Source: Bacteroidota bacterium
GTDB taxonomy: Bacteria; Bacteroidota; Bacteroidia; Chitinophagales; Chitinophagaceae
NCBI GenBank assembly: GCA_023433345.1
Contig: JAEZDA010000122.1
Span: 20,481-84,480 of the forward strand
Direction of reading: 5' to 3'
DNA: 64,000 nt
The position numbers and the translations under genes are program-made. This document shows, in pieces, positions 15,108-23,571 of the stretch; within the stretch, counting starts at the first letter, position 1; each line of letters opens with the position of its first letter. The notes beneath the pieces were generated by a model, which worked only from the letters and a program-made list of their open reading frames with translations, did no database searches and was not told where the DNA came from.

Positions 15108-17057
15108 ATGAAAAGAGGTTTTCTAACAATATTTGCCTCATTCCTTTGGTTGTTCACCGAGGCCCAAACAAAGGTTGACAGTGCATCCGTTGCGGCTCTG
15201 CTCAATGAGAGCAAAAACTATTTTACAAGTGATGCAACGAAAGCGCTCAACCTTGCCACGGAGGCGTTAAATTATTCGAAGCAGCTTGGTTTAAAAAAAG
15301 AGGAAGGCTATGCGTATAAGAATATTGGGATCACTTACTATTTCCAGGGAAAATATATTGAAGCCTTAGAAAACTATAATGCATCTCTTGATGTGTTTAA
15401 AGAGGTGAATGATTTTGTGGGAATAGCCAACCTCCAGAATAATATCGGGGCCATTTACTACGACAGGGCTGATTATGCAAAAGCACTGGAATATTATCTC
15501 CAGTCTCTTAAAAATGCCGAGGCTTCAGGCGACAAACTCCGTATTCTTTCTGCTTTGAATAATATCGGCGGCGTTTATTCGATAAAACCCGCCACAAAGC
15601 AAAAGGCGCTGGAGTACTATTTGCGCGCCCTTGACCTTTGTAAAGAGCTGGGCTCTGCATCCGAAATGGGCGCTGTTTCTACTAACATAGGCGAGATATA
15701 CTTTGCCCAGAATGATGATGCGAAGGCTCTATATTATTTCAACCAGTCATTGCAGGCATACGGAGAATCAGAAGGAAGCCTGAACGCATACAATGCTTTA
15801 GGCCGACTATACTCCAGGGAAGGGAAATACGAAGAAGCTTCCATGTTTCATAATAAGGCCCTAAGCCTTGCAATGAAGCTCGAAAATGATCTTTCCATTC
15901 TGCAATCATTGATGGGGCTTGCAAATGTGCATGTAAAGCAAGGAGAGTATCAAAAGGCAATTGAATATTTTAAGCAGGCCGAGATTCCCGCCTCCAGAGC
16001 GGAAGAAAACGATGATACGAAAGATCTGTACAGGGAAATGTCTCTTGCATACATGAAAACGGGCGACTATAAAAACGCATATCATTACCAGGCTTTGTTT
16101 TCAAACTTGAAAGACACGATCTACAACCTTGCAACCGATAAAAAATTGGGCAGTCTACAGTTTGATTTTGACCTGCATAAAAAGGAGGGAGAAATAAAAC
16201 TCTTAACTAAGGATAAGGAACTTGCGGAGTTGAGCCTGGCGCGGCAAAAGCTCACCAGGAATGCATTCGCCATTGGAATGGTGCTGGTCTTCCTTATAAC
16301 GCTTTTGATATACCGCAACTACAAGTCAAAGGTAAAAACAAATAAAATTCTTGATGAGCAGAACAGGCAAATCGAAATGTTATTGCTCAATATCCTTCCT
16401 GCCGAGGTGGCAAAGGAGTTACAAAATTCAGGTGAAGCCACCCCGCGTTATTACGATTCTGTGTCTGTTTTGTTCACTGACTTTAAAGGGTTCACCACTC
16501 TTACCGAGAATATGGATCCCGAAGACCTTGTAAAAGAGCTTAGCGATTGCTTTGTTGCATTCGATGACATAGTAGGAAAGTATAACCTGGAAAAAATAAA
16601 AACTATCGGCGATTCTTACATGTGCGCTGGTGGTCTTCCAAGCCCAGATAAGAACCATGCTATAAATATTGTGAAGGCCAGCCTGGAGATCCAGTCTTTT
16701 ATGGAAGGGCATAACAGGAAAAAAGAGTTGCAAGGGCTTCCTCCCTGGCACTTACGGATAGGCATACACGCCGGGCCCGTGGTTGCAGGAGTTGTTGGGA
16801 AGAAAAAGTATGCTTATGACATCTGGGGAAGCACTGTTAACATAGCAAGCAGAATGGAAAGCAATGGCGAACCGGGCAGGGTGAATATATCCTCCTCGGT
16901 ATTCGAACTTGTTAAGAACGAATTTGCATGCAGCCATCGGGGAAAGATCCACGCAAAGAATGTGGGAGACATAGATATGTATTTCATTGAGGCCGCTCCG
17001 GGGTTAAGGTTGAACTCTCAAAATGAATCAGAGGGATTGATTCAGGTGCAGCTATAG
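15108..17057 (+). CDS. Transmembrane TPR adenylate cyclase (class III)
   Basis: 649 residues: signal peptide, about six to seven TPR units (residues about 30-340) predicted to be periplasmic, one transmembrane helix (NAFAIGMVLVFLITLLIY, about 385-405), a short coiled linker and a class III cyclase domain (about 445-620) in the cytoplasm. Metal-binding Asp residues are D458 (FTDFKGF) and D502 (TIGD). The purine-specifying pair is K498 (EKIKTIGD) and D571 (YDIWG), the ATP-type combination; transition-state N578 and R582 are in VNIASR. It should therefore make cAMP. It follows the surface protein gene by only five bases, so the TPR domain may sense that protein or cell-envelope state. Confidence 0.92.
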   Translation: MKRGFLTIFASFLWLFTEAQTKVDSASVAALLNESKNYFTSDATKALNLATEALNYSKQLGLKKEEGYAYKNIGITYYFQGKYIEALENYNASLDVFKEVNDFVGIANLQNNIGAIYYDRADYAKALEYYLQSLKNAEASGDKLRILSALNNIGGVYSIKPATKQKALEYYLRALDLCKELGSASEMGAVSTNIGEIYFAQNDDAKALYYFNQSLQAYGESEGSLNAYNALGRLYSREGKYEEASMFHNKALSLAMKLENDLSILQSLMGLANVHVKQGEYQKAIEYFKQAEIPASRAEENDDTKDLYREMSLAYMKTGDYKNAYHYQALFSNLKDTIYNLATDKKLGSLQFDFDLHKKEGEIKLLTKDKELAELSLARQKLTRNAFAIGMVLVFLITLLIYRNYKSKVKTNKILDEQNRQIEMLLLNILPAEVAKELQNSGEATPRYYDSVSVLFTDFKGFTTLTENMDPEDLVKELSDCFVAFDDIVGKYNLEKIKTIGDSYMCAGGLPSPDKNHAINIVKASLEIQSFMEGHNRKKELQGLPPWHLRIGIHAGPVVAGVVGKKKYAYDIWGSTVNIASRMESNGEPGRVNISSSVFELVKNEFACSHRGKIHAKNVGDIDMYFIEAAPGLRLNSQNESEGLIQVQL

Positions 17058-17107
17058 CGGGATTAACGGCGATCGCGGGAGCTCAACATTTCCCCAAAAA
17101 ATATCCT

Positions 17108-17575
17108 TTAATTTTTGTCGAGCGACTTTCGGAAGAGTATTTTCAAAAGGCCCAGAATTGCTCCCCAGGCATTCAGGTATGCAAGGAAAAATAAGGAAGC
17201 TCCAACCACATTAATAATTGGAAAAAGAAAACCAATATAGCCAAGCAATGTCTCATTTATGATCTCATGCCTGTGCACGAGCAGGTATTTTGACAGCGAA
17301 GCCATTATAAAACAAAGTGCGGAGAGAAAAAGATTTTCTCCATGCCTGTTGATTCGGTGGAGATCGCGATTGTCACCGATCTCTTTCAGGCTGCGGCACC
17401 ATGCAAAAGCCACGGATGAGCAGCCGGCAAAAATGGCAAAACCCGCATTAGTGATCGACGTGGTGTCATAGGAGGATTTCCCAAAAGTGAAAAGAATAAA
17501 AATTCCACCCGCGAGGAAGATGAACAATAACAGGATGCCGAAGAAAACTTTAATGGCCAGTTGCATAGAGTGCAA
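17108..17575 (-). CDS. Four-helix integral membrane protein of unknown function
   Basis: 155 residues with four hydrophobic segments, the first a long N-terminal helix (VFFGILLLFIFLAGGIFILF) and the others at AGFAIFAGCSSVAFAW, FLSALCFIMASLSKYLLV and FPIINVVGASLFFLAYL. A charged cytoplasmic loop (KEIGDNRDLHRINRHGEN) separates helices two and three. I do not recognise the family. It is transcribed towards the cyclase gene and their stops are 50 bases apart. A start at 17566 would remove three residues. Confidence 0.65.
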   Translation of the reverse strand: MHSMQLAIKVFFGILLLFIFLAGGIFILFTFGKSSYDTTSITNAGFAIFAGCSSVAFAWCRSLKEIGDNRDLHRINRHGENLFLSALCFIMASLSKYLLVHRHEIINETLLGYIGFLFPIINVVGASLFFLAYLNAWGAILGLLKILFRKSLDKN

Positions 17576-17665
17576 AAATTAGGATTTTGTTCCGGTTGAT
17601 GGAAAGATTTTTTAATAAACTGACACATCGAAAGAAAAGTAATGGCCTGAATGTTGCCCGAAACA

Positions 17666-17884
17666 ATGAAAGTGATGAAAATGGCACGAGTGAAAAATCC
17701 CATAGCACCTGTGATACTGGGTTCTATATATCTTCTGATTTATACGTTAATACTGCATCTTACGAATTGGACCAACCTTGTGTTCATTTTGTACTTTTTG
17801 TCGCCCTTCGTAGTTATATGGATGGTATTGAAAGTTTTGAAGGGAAGAGGGCCCTCAGTGGAAAAACCGTTTCCTTATGACTGA
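17666..17884 (+). CDS. Small two-helix membrane protein
   Basis: About 72 residues: a basic N-terminus (MKVMKMARVKNP) and two hydrophobic helices, APVILGSIYLLIYTLILHL and FILYFLSPFVVIWMVLKVL, ending in a Pro-rich tail. The organisation is common for conserved Bacteroidota small membrane proteins next to other envelope genes, but no function is known. The frame also opens upstream to Met 17651; starts at 17675 or 17681 are equally possible. A longer overlapping frame in another phase lacks any protein-like pattern and was not called. Confidence 0.6.
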   Translation: MKVMKMARVKNPIAPVILGSIYLLIYTLILHLTNWTNLVFILYFLSPFVVIWMVLKVLKGRGPSVEKPFPYD

Positions 17885-17928
17885 CAATTGCAGCTACGGG
17901 TTAAAGGAACCTCTCTACAAATGTTTGC

Positions 17929-17936
17929 TAACTTTG
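17929..17936 (+). promoter_or_regulatory. Candidate -7 box for the HPF/RaiA-like gene
   Basis: TAACTTTG matches the Bacteroidota -7 consensus exactly and ends 24 bases before the ATG at 17961. A clear -33 TTTG is not at the usual distance. Confidence 0.4.
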
Positions 17937-17960
17937 CTTTTATACATCAAAAATTAGAAT

Positions 17961-18311
17961 ATGGATATTATTATTCAATCTCTGGGTTTTACTGCAGGTG
18001 AAACACTGGAAAATTTTACGCAAGAGAGATTGCAATCTTTGAAAAGTGATGATATTATCAGGGCCAATGTAACGTTTTTCCTCGGGCCGGATTCTGCACC
18101 TGAAAACAGCTACTGCGAGATAAGACTTGAAATACCGGGAAATGATCTTTTTGTAAAACGCACCGGCAGGTATTTTGAAACTGCTGTATCCGAATGTGTT
18201 GATGTATTGCAATCGAACCTCAAAAGAGAAAAGGAAAAGATCATTGACAGAAGGCAGGCTGATGCACAATCTATTCAGGACGCTCTCAATGAAACACCGG
18301 GTGAAGACTGA
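17961..18311 (+). CDS. Ribosome hibernation-promoting factor / RaiA-like protein
   Basis: 116 residues in the S30AE (HPF/RaiA) fold: an N-terminal strand, helix GETLENFTQERLQSLK, strands ANVTFFLG and CEIRLEIPGNDLFVKRT, and the conserved-type helix YFETAVSECVDVLQSNLKREKEK shortened at its end. Such proteins bind the 30S decoding centre and inactivate ribosomes in stationary phase. It is a short form lacking the long C-terminal dimerisation domain. It is a rightward gene with its own candidate promoter and is followed by an unknown gene 58 bases downstream. Confidence 0.82.
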   Translation: MDIIIQSLGFTAGETLENFTQERLQSLKSDDIIRANVTFFLGPDSAPENSYCEIRLEIPGNDLFVKRTGRYFETAVSECVDVLQSNLKREKEKIIDRRQADAQSIQDALNETPGED

Positions 18312-18369
18312 AAATGCCCAACGCAAAGAGCGGTTTGACGTTGTGAATTACATATTGGAGTCTTGTATC

Positions 18370-18735
18370 ATGGCATATCCTGTGTCGTCTTTTATAATTA
18401 GTCTTTACAAGCAATATGGAGTGCGTGGCTCGCTAAGTAAGAAACAGTTGCAAGGTCTTTATGGCAAAGCGTCGGAGATCAGGGACCTGGATCCTGCAAA
18501 ACTTGCCACCCTTCAAGCGCTGATCAATAAAATGCCTACACGATACAAATCTGAACTACCGGGGCCGGATCAAAAAATCTCGAATACTACAGAATTGCAA
18601 TTGGTGGAGAAGATCCTTGAATCTTTTCCTTCCCATAAAGGCGCTTTGATGCTGCATTCGAAACTAAAAGGAGGCGGAGTTCTTTCCCCGCGTGAGGCTT
18701 CTGACCTTTCGAAGTTTTCAGCCCTCATCAATTGA
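18370..18735 (+). CDS. Conserved-type hypothetical protein
   Basis: About 122 residues, helical, with a repeated short-helix pattern (PVSSFIISLYKQYGVRGSLS, LQGLYGKASEIRD, QLVEKILESF, SPREASDLSKF). I do not recognise a family. The frame is open upstream; Met at 18289 would overlap the HPF/RaiA gene by 23 bases, but I prefer 18370 because the hydrophobic-helical core begins there. The final codons overlap the stop of the convergent DUF4251 gene by eight bases. It is probably co-transcribed with the HPF/RaiA-like gene. Confidence 0.6.
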   Translation: MAYPVSSFIISLYKQYGVRGSLSKKQLQGLYGKASEIRDLDPAKLATLQALINKMPTRYKSELPGPDQKISNTTELQLVEKILESFPSHKGALMLHSKLKGGGVLSPREASDLSKFSALIN

Positions 18736-19195
18736 GCATCGGCTGAATGTATCCCCGAAACTGGATTCTATCGCGCCGGAGACTCGTTATCGTAGCCATT
18801 GCTTTCCCGTTTTCGAAAACTGTCAACACAATTTCATTCGCTGATACTTCATCTTTTGGCGTAATTGTAACCGTCCAATCGCCATTACTGTCCTTCACGG
18901 CAGATCGTTGGAAATCTCTTGTTGTAAATGTAATACCTCCAGCCGCATTAGGGTCGAATGAATGGGCTTTGCCAAAATACGGCAGAGAGGCGGCCAGACT
19001 ATCAGCTTTTAAGATTAAAGTGGCTGGTGGTGCAATGGGGTGCGATCGCATAGAAAGGGGATAGACCATATCTGCGAAAAATGTGAAAGATCCACTTTTT
19101 ATCGCTTCATCTACATTGAGTGTAGACCGTTTTGTTTCCCGCGGAGACGAGCATGCAACTGTAAAAAATATTACCGCAAATAAAATTCCTCTCAT
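18728..19195 (-). CDS. DUF4251 lipoprotein
   Basis: 155 residues with a lipoprotein signal (FFTVACSS, lipid-modified Cys15) followed by the DUF4251 domain: an alpha-beta segment FTFFADMVYPLSMRSH, the YFGKAHSFDPNAAGGITF strand region and a beta-rich C-terminus ending QFRGYIQP. The family is restricted to Bacteroidota and has no known function; it is probably held on the inner leaflet of the outer membrane or in the periplasm. The gene converges with the preceding hypothetical gene, overlapping by eight bases. Confidence 0.85.
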   Translation of the reverse strand: MRGILFAVIFFTVACSSPRETKRSTLNVDEAIKSGSFTFFADMVYPLSMRSHPIAPPATLILKADSLAASLPYFGKAHSFDPNAAGGITFTTRDFQRSAVKDSNGDWTVTITPKDEVSANEIVLTVFENGKAMATITSLRRDRIQFRGYIQPMLN

Positions 19196-19250
19196 GGTCT
19201 ACCATGGTCAAATTAAATGCCGAAGCGAAAGAGGCAAAAACAGGTTGCCC

Positions 19251-19258
19251 TATCTTTG
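19251..19258 (+). promoter_or_regulatory. Candidate -7 box for the cyclophilin gene
   Basis: TATCTTTG matches TAnnTTTG exactly and ends 12 bases before the ATG at 19271. It lies inside the upstream extension of the same reading frame and so supports 19271 rather than 19217 as the start. Confidence 0.4.
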
Positions 19259-19270
19259 CATAAAAAAATT

Positions 19271-19729
19271 ATGAGCAACAGCAGGGGAGAGATCCATACA
19301 AAAAAAGGTGTCATCGGCTTTGAACTTTACGATGAAGACGCGCCTGGCACGGTAGAAAATTTTAAGAAGCTGATCACCTCCGGGTATTACGACGGTTTAA
19401 CTTTCCACAGGGTAATACCAGACTTTGTGATCCAGGGAGGATGCCCGGATGGCACAGGAGCTGGCGGACCAGGCTACTCAATTAAATGTGAAACCCGCGG
19501 AAACAATCAGTATCATGATCGTGGCGTGTTTTCGATGGCTCACCGTGGAAAAGATACGGGCGGTTCACAGTTCTTTATCTGCCACAGCAGAAATAACACC
19601 AGTCATTTAGACGGCGTTCATACGTGTTTTGGAAAGGTAACTTCCGGAATCGAAGTGGTGGATGACATCCGTGCCGGAGATGTTATGGAGAAAGTAGTGC
19701 TCCTGCAGGGCAATCAGGCCCCGCACTAA
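19271..19729 (+). CDS. Cyclophilin-type peptidyl-prolyl cis-trans isomerase
   Basis: About 152 residues without a signal peptide, so cytoplasmic. The active-site motifs are present: FHRVIPDFVIQGG (Arg and Phe of the catalytic cleft), GVFSMAHRGKDTGGSQFFI (Gln and Phe) and LDGVHTCFGKVTSGIEVVD. Compared with the more common Ala-Asn version of the second motif, this protein has Ala-His. The upstream in-frame Met at 19217 lies before a candidate promoter and gives a basic, non-family N-terminus. It catalyses proline isomerisation during protein folding. Confidence 0.95.
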   Translation: MSNSRGEIHTKKGVIGFELYDEDAPGTVENFKKLITSGYYDGLTFHRVIPDFVIQGGCPDGTGAGGPGYSIKCETRGNNQYHDRGVFSMAHRGKDTGGSQFFICHSRNNTSHLDGVHTCFGKVTSGIEVVDDIRAGDVMEKVVLLQGNQAPH

Positions 19730-19754
19730 CGTGAACGAATAAACGAATTTGCAA

Positions 19755-20048
19755 TTATCTTGGCCTGTTCCGGTCAAAACCTCTTGGGCCCGAAGAACGT
19801 TGTGGTTGCCTGTCTTCTGCTTCTTTTACAACAAGAGGTTTTTTCCCCAGGTTCATATCATTTAAACTCTCGATCGCGTCAAGAGCTTCCTCCCGGTTTG
19901 GCATATCAACAAATGCGAATCCCTTACTTTTCCCGGTTTCTTTATCAATGGCAACTTTCGCAGAAACGGTTGTGCCGAATTTTTCGAATATTTCCATCAG
20001 TTCAGCATCGTCAAGGTCATAGGGAAGGCCAGCAACAAAAATTTTCAT
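19755..20048 (-). CDS. RNA-binding protein with one RRM domain
   Basis: 97 residues: a single RNA-recognition motif with RNP2 (KIFVAGL) and RNP1 (KGFAFVDM) in the expected places and the beta-alpha-beta-beta-alpha-beta order, then a short Arg/Pro-rich tail (RSSGPRGFDRNRPR). Bacterial single-RRM proteins of this kind, common in Bacteroidota and cyanobacteria, bind RNA and are linked to cold adaptation and gene regulation. The gene converges with the cyclophilin gene. Confidence 0.93.
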   Translation of the reverse strand: MKIFVAGLPYDLDDAELMEIFEKFGTTVSAKVAIDKETGKSKGFAFVDMPNREEALDAIESLNDMNLGKKPLVVKEAEDRQPQRSSGPRGFDRNRPR

Positions 20049-20064
20049 TACTTGTGGTTTGTTG

Positions 20065-20095
20065 TAAAAATACAGGGATTAACCAGATAGCAAAA
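20065..20095 (-). promoter_or_regulatory. Candidate promoter for the RRM gene
   Basis: On the minus strand TTTTG (20095-20091) is followed after 18 bases by TATTTTTA (20072-20065), one mismatch from the -7 consensus, ending 16 bases before the RRM start codon. Confidence 0.35.
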
Positions 20096-20181
20096 TAAAG
20101 TGAGGGGTTTTTTGAAATTAGTTCGTTTTTTGCTCTGATATATTAATTATTCTTAATTACCATTTAAAAGGAGAAGTTACC

Positions 20182-20529
20182 ATGAACATACCGCATGAAA
20201 TGACCACCCTCTCTGAAGTAATGGAAAAACTTCGCACCCTGAAATGCGACAGCGAGTTCCACATGTCTCCTGATGGATTCACTGTGAACCGGCAAAAATT
20301 CTATGCTCCCGAACATCTTCAAATCGTAAAGGTTTACCGTTTTGAAGGAATAAGTGACCCTGCTGACATGGCAGTGCTATACCTTATTAAAGCCGATGAC
20401 GGACTGTTAGGCTTTAATGTAGCACCTTACGGCATGTATGGAAATGATGAGGATGTGGAAGGATATAACAATTTCATCAGGCAGGTTGAGGTTTCCGGTC
20501 ATTGTGATCAACTATTATTCAGCATCTGA
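20182..20529 (+). CDS. Conserved small protein often mislabelled phosphoribosylpyrophosphate synthetase
   Basis: 115 residues. The segments MTTLSEVMEKLR, VYRFEGISDPADMAVLYLI and GYNNFIRQVEV fit a Bacteroidota family of small proteins that databases frequently name phosphoribosylpyrophosphate synthetase. That name does not fit: there is no PRPP-binding motif and the length is one third of the enzyme. No function is known. Unusually for this genome, the start is preceded by a clear Shine-Dalgarno sequence, AAGGAG at 20168-20173, eight bases before the ATG. Confidence 0.75.
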   Translation: MNIPHEMTTLSEVMEKLRTLKCDSEFHMSPDGFTVNRQKFYAPEHLQIVKVYRFEGISDPADMAVLYLIKADDGLLGFNVAPYGMYGNDEDVEGYNNFIRQVEVSGHCDQLLFSI

Positions 20530-20563
20530 CCTCTTCTTTATTTTTTGGATTTAACTTGCCCTG

Positions 20564-22777
20564 GTGGATGCTATTCAGCAATACAAGAACTTTCTAAATG
20601 GCAGATATCTGAGTGAAGGTGTTCGCACAACTATTGGAATAGTTCTTCCTTCCGTGGTGATGAATTCTGTCGGACATCTCTCCATTGGTATCACGATGTC
20701 AATCGCTGCACTCGCCGTTAGTATTACAGACGTCCCCGGTCCGGCCAAGCATCGCGTTAACGGAATGGCACTATGTGTTCTAGTTATTGCCGGAATGTCT
20801 GCTCTCACCGCCCTTATACTCCCTTATAGCTTCGTGCTCGGCACAATGATATTTATTGCGGGTTTCCTTTTTTCCATGCTAACGGTGTATGGTATGCGCA
20901 GCTCGGCCCTGGGTGTTGCCGCCTTGTATATAATGGTGATCAATCTTGACGGAAACCTTTCACCGGGCAATAAGTGGATGCACCTGTTCTGGCAAATATC
21001 CGGGGCGATTTGGTATTTTCTTTACAGCCTGATGTTAAGCCGCATCAAGCCTTACAAGATCATTCGGCAGGTGTTGGGAGATTTCATTCTTTCCATTTCC
21101 GATTACCTTGAAAAACGCGGAGAGTTTTATCGTCCTTCACCCGACTATGACAAGATATATCACCAGCTACTGCAACAACAGGTGGAAATTGAAAAGCAAC
21201 AAACCCTCGCCGCCGAGCTGATCTTCAAAACAAGAGGTGTTGTGAAGGAGACAACCAAAACTGCAAGAACACTCGTGAAGACCTACCTGGATTGTTCCGA
21301 TATCCTGGAAAGTATTATGACCACCTATCAGTCTTACGAAACGCTGCATAAACACTTTGATGATCTCGGCATCCTGCAAGACATAAGAGAAGTGGTACTG
21401 GGCCTTTCACACGATTTGAAAGAAGCCGGAATTGCCCTAAAAGCAGAGCGGAAAAGCAGTATATCCACGGCCTTAAAGGAGCGGGTGAACATAGTTCGCG
21501 CCCGTTTTGAAAACCTGCGGCAAACAGAAATGCGCGGGGAACGAGTTGAAAGTTTTATAGCACTGGGGCGCATCGTAAATAACATTGAAGACCTCGCATC
21601 AAAAATTGAGGTTTTGCACAAGCAAACAGGTTATGAATCTAAGCCGGGCACGAAAAAATTATCAGATGAATTGAAGGAAGATTATGTAAGGTCTGAAGAC
21701 ATCAGGGCATCTATTTTTTTGGATAACCTGAATTTCAAATCACACATCTTCCGTCATGCGATCCGGGTGGCAATTGCGCTTCTTACCGGTTATCTGATTG
21801 CCGTAGGCTTCAACCTTTCTCACGGTAACTGGATACTGCTCACCATTATCGTTATTCTGAAACCTTCTTTCAGCATGACCAGGCAAAGAAACAAAGATCG
21901 TTTGTTCGGTACCGTTATAGGCATTGTGATAGGCGTGATATTGCTCTACCTTGTAAAAAATGATACTGCCTTACTGGCGATCATGATTGTGCTGATGCTT
22001 GGAAGCTTCGTGTGGATCAGAACAAATTATTTCCTCGCAGTTATCCTCTTAACGCCCGAGCTGATCATTCTTTATCATCTTTTAATTCCGGGTGATATCA
22101 ATGATATTCTTACGCACCGGCTGTTTGATACAGCGATAGGGTCAGGTATTGCTTTTCTAAGCAGCTTCGTTGTGGTTCCAGTGTGGGAATACACCGGAAT
22201 TCGCGATCATATGCTCTCTATGATCCGAAAAAATCTGGATTACTATAAAGCGGTTGCAACGGCGTTTACAATACCTGAGTCAATTCCTCCAAACATACGC
22301 CTGAAGAGGAGAGAAGTTTTGCTATCACTTACCAATTTATCGGACGCATTCCACCGGATGCTTTCGGAACCGAAACGTTATCATAGTGATATGGATTACC
22401 TGCATCGCTTCATTGTTTTAAACTATTCTATAACCTCGCATCTTGCAACTCTTTCTTATTATCTCAATCAGAAAAAATCCTCTTTCAGGTCTACAGCCCT
22501 GCAACCAATTGTAAGCGATACGATCATGCGGCTGGAAGCATCGGAGAAGTACCTGGAACGAACTGAAGTGGAAGAGTTGCAGAAAATAGGCTCGGCGCCT
22601 GTTTTGGAAGAATACACTTCCGCGTTGATGGAAAGGAGAGGCAGGGAAATTGCAGAAGGCAAACTTGAAACTGACACAAAACAAGAACTTATTACGGTGA
22701 AGTCGGTCGTTGATCAATTACAGTATCTTCAAAACCTTTCCTCAACTTTAGCAAAACTCTGTCGGAGTTATAAATAG
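20564..22777 (+). CDS. FUSC-family membrane protein (YccS/YhfK-like)
   Basis: 737 residues starting at a GTG. Two hydrophobic blocks (about 20-160 and 390-540), each with five to six helices, flank a long cytoplasmic helical region; the second contains the FUSC signature region GNWILLTIIVILKPSFSM followed by RNKDRLFGTVIGIVIG. FUSC proteins are proposed aromatic-acid or fusaric-acid efflux components, and YccS-like members are thought to be envelope transporters; the substrate here is unknown. The gene is 32 bases downstream of the small protein gene and the SRAP gene begins two bases after its stop. Confidence 0.88.
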   Translation: MDAIQQYKNFLNGRYLSEGVRTTIGIVLPSVVMNSVGHLSIGITMSIAALAVSITDVPGPAKHRVNGMALCVLVIAGMSALTALILPYSFVLGTMIFIAGFLFSMLTVYGMRSSALGVAALYIMVINLDGNLSPGNKWMHLFWQISGAIWYFLYSLMLSRIKPYKIIRQVLGDFILSISDYLEKRGEFYRPSPDYDKIYHQLLQQQVEIEKQQTLAAELIFKTRGVVKETTKTARTLVKTYLDCSDILESIMTTYQSYETLHKHFDDLGILQDIREVVLGLSHDLKEAGIALKAERKSSISTALKERVNIVRARFENLRQTEMRGERVESFIALGRIVNNIEDLASKIEVLHKQTGYESKPGTKKLSDELKEDYVRSEDIRASIFLDNLNFKSHIFRHAIRVAIALLTGYLIAVGFNLSHGNWILLTIIVILKPSFSMTRQRNKDRLFGTVIGIVIGVILLYLVKNDTALLAIMIVLMLGSFVWIRTNYFLAVILLTPELIILYHLLIPGDINDILTHRLFDTAIGSGIAFLSSFVVVPVWEYTGIRDHMLSMIRKNLDYYKAVATAFTIPESIPPNIRLKRREVLLSLTNLSDAFHRMLSEPKRYHSDMDYLHRFIVLNYSITSHLATLSYYLNQKKSSFRSTALQPIVSDTIMRLEASEKYLERTEVEELQKIGSAPVLEEYTSALMERRGREIAEGKLETDTKQELITVKSVVDQLQYLQNLSSTLAKLCRSYK

Positions 22778-22779
22778 CA

Positions 22780-23571
22780 ATGTGTACAGCGCTCTCCCAT
22801 AAACCGAAAATTGCCGACCTGGTCGACTATTTTCCTTCCATGCAAATCGATCTCTGGGAGGAATATGAACCTTACCGCGCAGCATACCGGTTGGCATTCG
22901 AACATTCACCGCAACCTGTAATAACCGTTGAGGGAAATAGTTACAAGCTAAATCTGTTCGAGTGGGGCGTGGTTGCAAATTATATGAACACGCCTGAAAT
23001 GATCAGGAAAAATCGTGCATGGATGTGCAATGCAAGGGCTGAGAAATTGCAGGACAAAAAGTCGTATTGGTTCAAAATAAGATCGCAACGCTGTCTTGTT
23101 CCCGTGACGGGAATTTACGAGCATCGGAAGGTGAAAGGAATCAAGAACAAGATCCCATATTTCATAAGTTTGAAAGACCGCGATATCTTTTGCCTTCCAG
23201 GCCTTTATAATTTTTCGCCGGTTCCGAACCAGGAAACGGGAGAACTTGCAGGAACTTTCGCGATTATTACGCGTGGGGCCAATGACCTGATGAAGCAGAT
23301 CCATAATGATGGTGAAAATAAATTCAGAATGCCGCTTTTCCTTACGAAAAGCCTGGAGAAGGAATGGATCGATCCCAACACCCCAGATGAGCGAATTTTT
23401 GAAATTCTTTCTTTTGAAATGCCGGAACAGCAAATGAATTCCTGGCCGGTATATTCTCTTAATGCTGCAACTGCCCGACCTGATCATTTGTTGCCAAACG
23501 ATCCGTATTCCTGGCAGGGCCTGCCGCCGTTAGGCCTGGACGATTCTTCCTTGCAAACAAGCCTGTTCTAA
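22780..23571 (+). CDS. SRAP (HMCES/YedK-type) abasic-site DNA-protein crosslink protein
   Basis: 263 residues. The catalytic Cys2 is exposed after Met removal (MCTALSH; most family members read MCGR). The other active-site residues are visible: N84 (NARAEKL), E114 (GIYEHRK) and H175 (IHNDGENKFRMP). SRAP proteins form a thiazolidine link with abasic sites in single-stranded DNA, shielding them at replication forks. The extreme C-terminus reads SSLQTSLF, matching the QxxLF sliding-clamp motif. The gene follows the FUSC stop by two bases, so it is probably co-transcribed; its end overlaps the convergent DUF5916 gene by four bases. Confidence 0.92.
   Translation: MCTALSHKPKIADLVDYFPSMQIDLWEEYEPYRAAYRLAFEHSPQPVITVEGNSYKLNLFEWGVVANYMNTPEMIRKNRAWMCNARAEKLQDKKSYWFKIRSQRCLVPVTGIYEHRKVKGIKNKIPYFISLKDRDIFCLPGLYNFSPVPNQETGELAGTFAIITRGANDLMKQIHNDGENKFRMPLFLTKSLEKEWIDPNTPDERIFEILSFEMPEQQMNSWPVYSLNAATARPDHLLPNDPYSWQGLPPLGLDDSSLQTSLF

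Noticed and set aside
17587..17880. 97-codon frame overlapping the small membrane protein gene
   Set aside because: No hydrophobic or domain pattern; the other frame encodes two clean transmembrane helices.
20182..20529. Phosphoribosylpyrophosphate synthetase
   Set aside because: Only 115 residues with no PRPP-binding loop; the label is a database carry-over.
22948..23487. 179-codon minus-strand frame inside the SRAP gene
   Set aside because: Antisense shadow of a gene with intact active-site motifs.
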